NCBI GenBank assembly: GCA_015904055.1 | Contig: JABMDE010000045.1 | Location: 15,796 to 21,804 of the forward strand | DNA from: Nitrospira sp. | GTDB taxonomy: Bacteria > Nitrospirota > Nitrospiria > Nitrospirales > Nitrospiraceae | Direction of reading: 5' to 3' | DNA length: 6,009 nucleotides | Shown: positions 5,384 through 6,009 of the stretch, in pieces | Layout: the number at the start of each line of letters is the position of its first letter | How positions within the stretch are numbered: the stretch's first letter is position 1 | Position numbers and translations under genes: made by a program | Notes under the pieces: model-generated | Told to the model about the DNA's origin: nothing | The model's input: only the letters and a program-made list of their open reading frames with translations | Databases searched by the model: none

Positions 5384-5395
5384 CTCGCCGCGTGA

Positions 5396-6009
5396 TCAGC
5401 GGGTCCGATAAGCTTCAGCCGGTTTCTTCTTTGGCGCCAGCCGCCCCGATGCGGTGCTGGCTTTGGCGGCCTTGAGTTCTGCTGTGCGTTCGCGAAGCTC
5501 CCGCTTCATCCACTCAACTTCCCGCTTCAGCATTGCGAGCTCGGAGTCTTTCATTTTACTGGTTTCGCGCACTTGGCGGAGTTCGTCCAGTTTCTTGTTC
5601 AGTAGGTCATCGTTGTTTATCGCTGGAGCCATGGGATTGCCGGAAGCAGCAGGAGTATTGACTACGAATGCCTGCGCAGTTGCAGGGGCCTCCGGTTTGA
5701 ACGTCGACGTTGCAACCTGAGTCGTGGGTGTCGCTGAAGTGGGTGGAAGCTCCGATGCGGTTGCAACCGGGATGGCCGTTGGTGTCTGTCCCTTGGCGAG
5801 TACTTGATGGTCGATCACGATCGCGAGAGTTCCAGGAGCCCATTGTGCAGCATAGGACGGAGCCCGTTCGATGCGGGCTGCCGTGCTCGGTACGAATCCC
5901 GATACTCTTGTGTTCTTGGTCGGGGCGATTGTCAGATAGAGGGAATTCTGAGACGCGTAGATGGTGCCCGCTACGGGTTCTTCGCCTGACCCTGCCGATG
6001 GGGACACCG
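5396..6009 (-). CDS. Unrecognised protein with Ala/Pro/Thr linker and C-terminal coiled coil (partial)
   Basis: I do not recognise this family. The frame is open to the right edge, so the true start may lie outside; a GTG at 6007 is the first start visible. Of the 203 residues seen, about 15-70 look globular with beta-rich segments (TIYASQNSLYLTIAP, GTLAIVIDHQVL). Residues 73-128 form an Ala/Pro/Thr-rich, probably disordered linker. Residues about 133-184 are highly charged with heptad-like leucines (LLNKKLDELRQV, ELAMLKREVEWMKREL), a likely coiled coil. The tail is basic (APKKKPAEAYRTR). This linker-plus-coil plan is common in envelope-associated proteins, but no signal peptide or membrane segment is visible. 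It is convergent with the exonuclease gene, 12 bp apart, and not part of that operon. Confidence 0.65.
   Translation of the reverse strand, partial: VSPSAGSGEEPVAGTIYASQNSLYLTIAPTKNTRVSGFVPSTAARIERAPSYAAQWAPGTLAIVIDHQVLAKGQTPTAIPVATASELPPTSATPTTQVATSTFKPEAPATAQAFVVNTPAASGNPMAPAINNDDLLNKKLDELRQVRETSKMKDSELAMLKREVEWMKRELRERTAELKAAKASTASGRLAPKKKPAEAYRTR

Noticed and set aside
5384..5395. Terminator between the exonuclease and the convergent gene
   Set aside because: The gap is only 12 bp. A short TGATCA-centred symmetry near 5394-5399 does not extend into a stable hairpin and has no T-tract.

Overview
The window looks like a moderately GC-rich bacterial chromosome. I suspect a Nitrospira-type organism (Nitrospirota), because the 122-bp palindrome at 4048-4169 resembles, from memory, a dispersed repeat of Nitrospira genomes. 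I could not check this. I see no rRNA, tRNA, CRISPR array, phage genes or transposase.

Layout. Positions 1-235 hold little beyond a possible leftward gene start at the edge. A leftward THUMP-domain RNA methyltransferase (236-1402) is divergent from a short rightward gene (1437-1706). That gene has the N-terminal zinc ribbon and C-terminal tail of a Nudix hydrolase but no catalytic core. A leftward PilZ-domain protein (1794-2120) follows. A rightward DNA-repair operon starts at 2357: a short MutY-type adenine glycosylase, a MutT-type Nudix hydrolase and a PolB-like 3'-5' exonuclease. A leftward coiled-coil protein (5396 to the right edge) closes the window.

The main event is a partial tandem duplication inside the repair operon. 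The segment from mutY codon 130 through mutT to exonuclease codon 71 occurs twice (2744-3711 and 3712-4880). The result is intact mutY, mutT copy 1, truncated exonuclease joined out of frame to a headless mutY 3' end, mutT copy 2, intact exonuclease. The only length difference between copies is 201 bp, explained by an inverted-repeat element between mutY and mutT in copy 2. By hand count the copies are about 93% identical, with about 52 synonymous against 14 amino-acid-changing codons. Even the headless mutY fragment shows 18 against 2. This suggests the copies diverged as functional genes, for instance in two related strains, before being joined.

Functionally the operon pairs two arms of the 8-oxoguanine (GO) defence, MutT cleaning the nucleotide pool and MutY removing adenine opposite oxidised guanine, with an exonuclease. 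The mutT and exonuclease genes overlap by 4 bp in both copies, which points to translational coupling.
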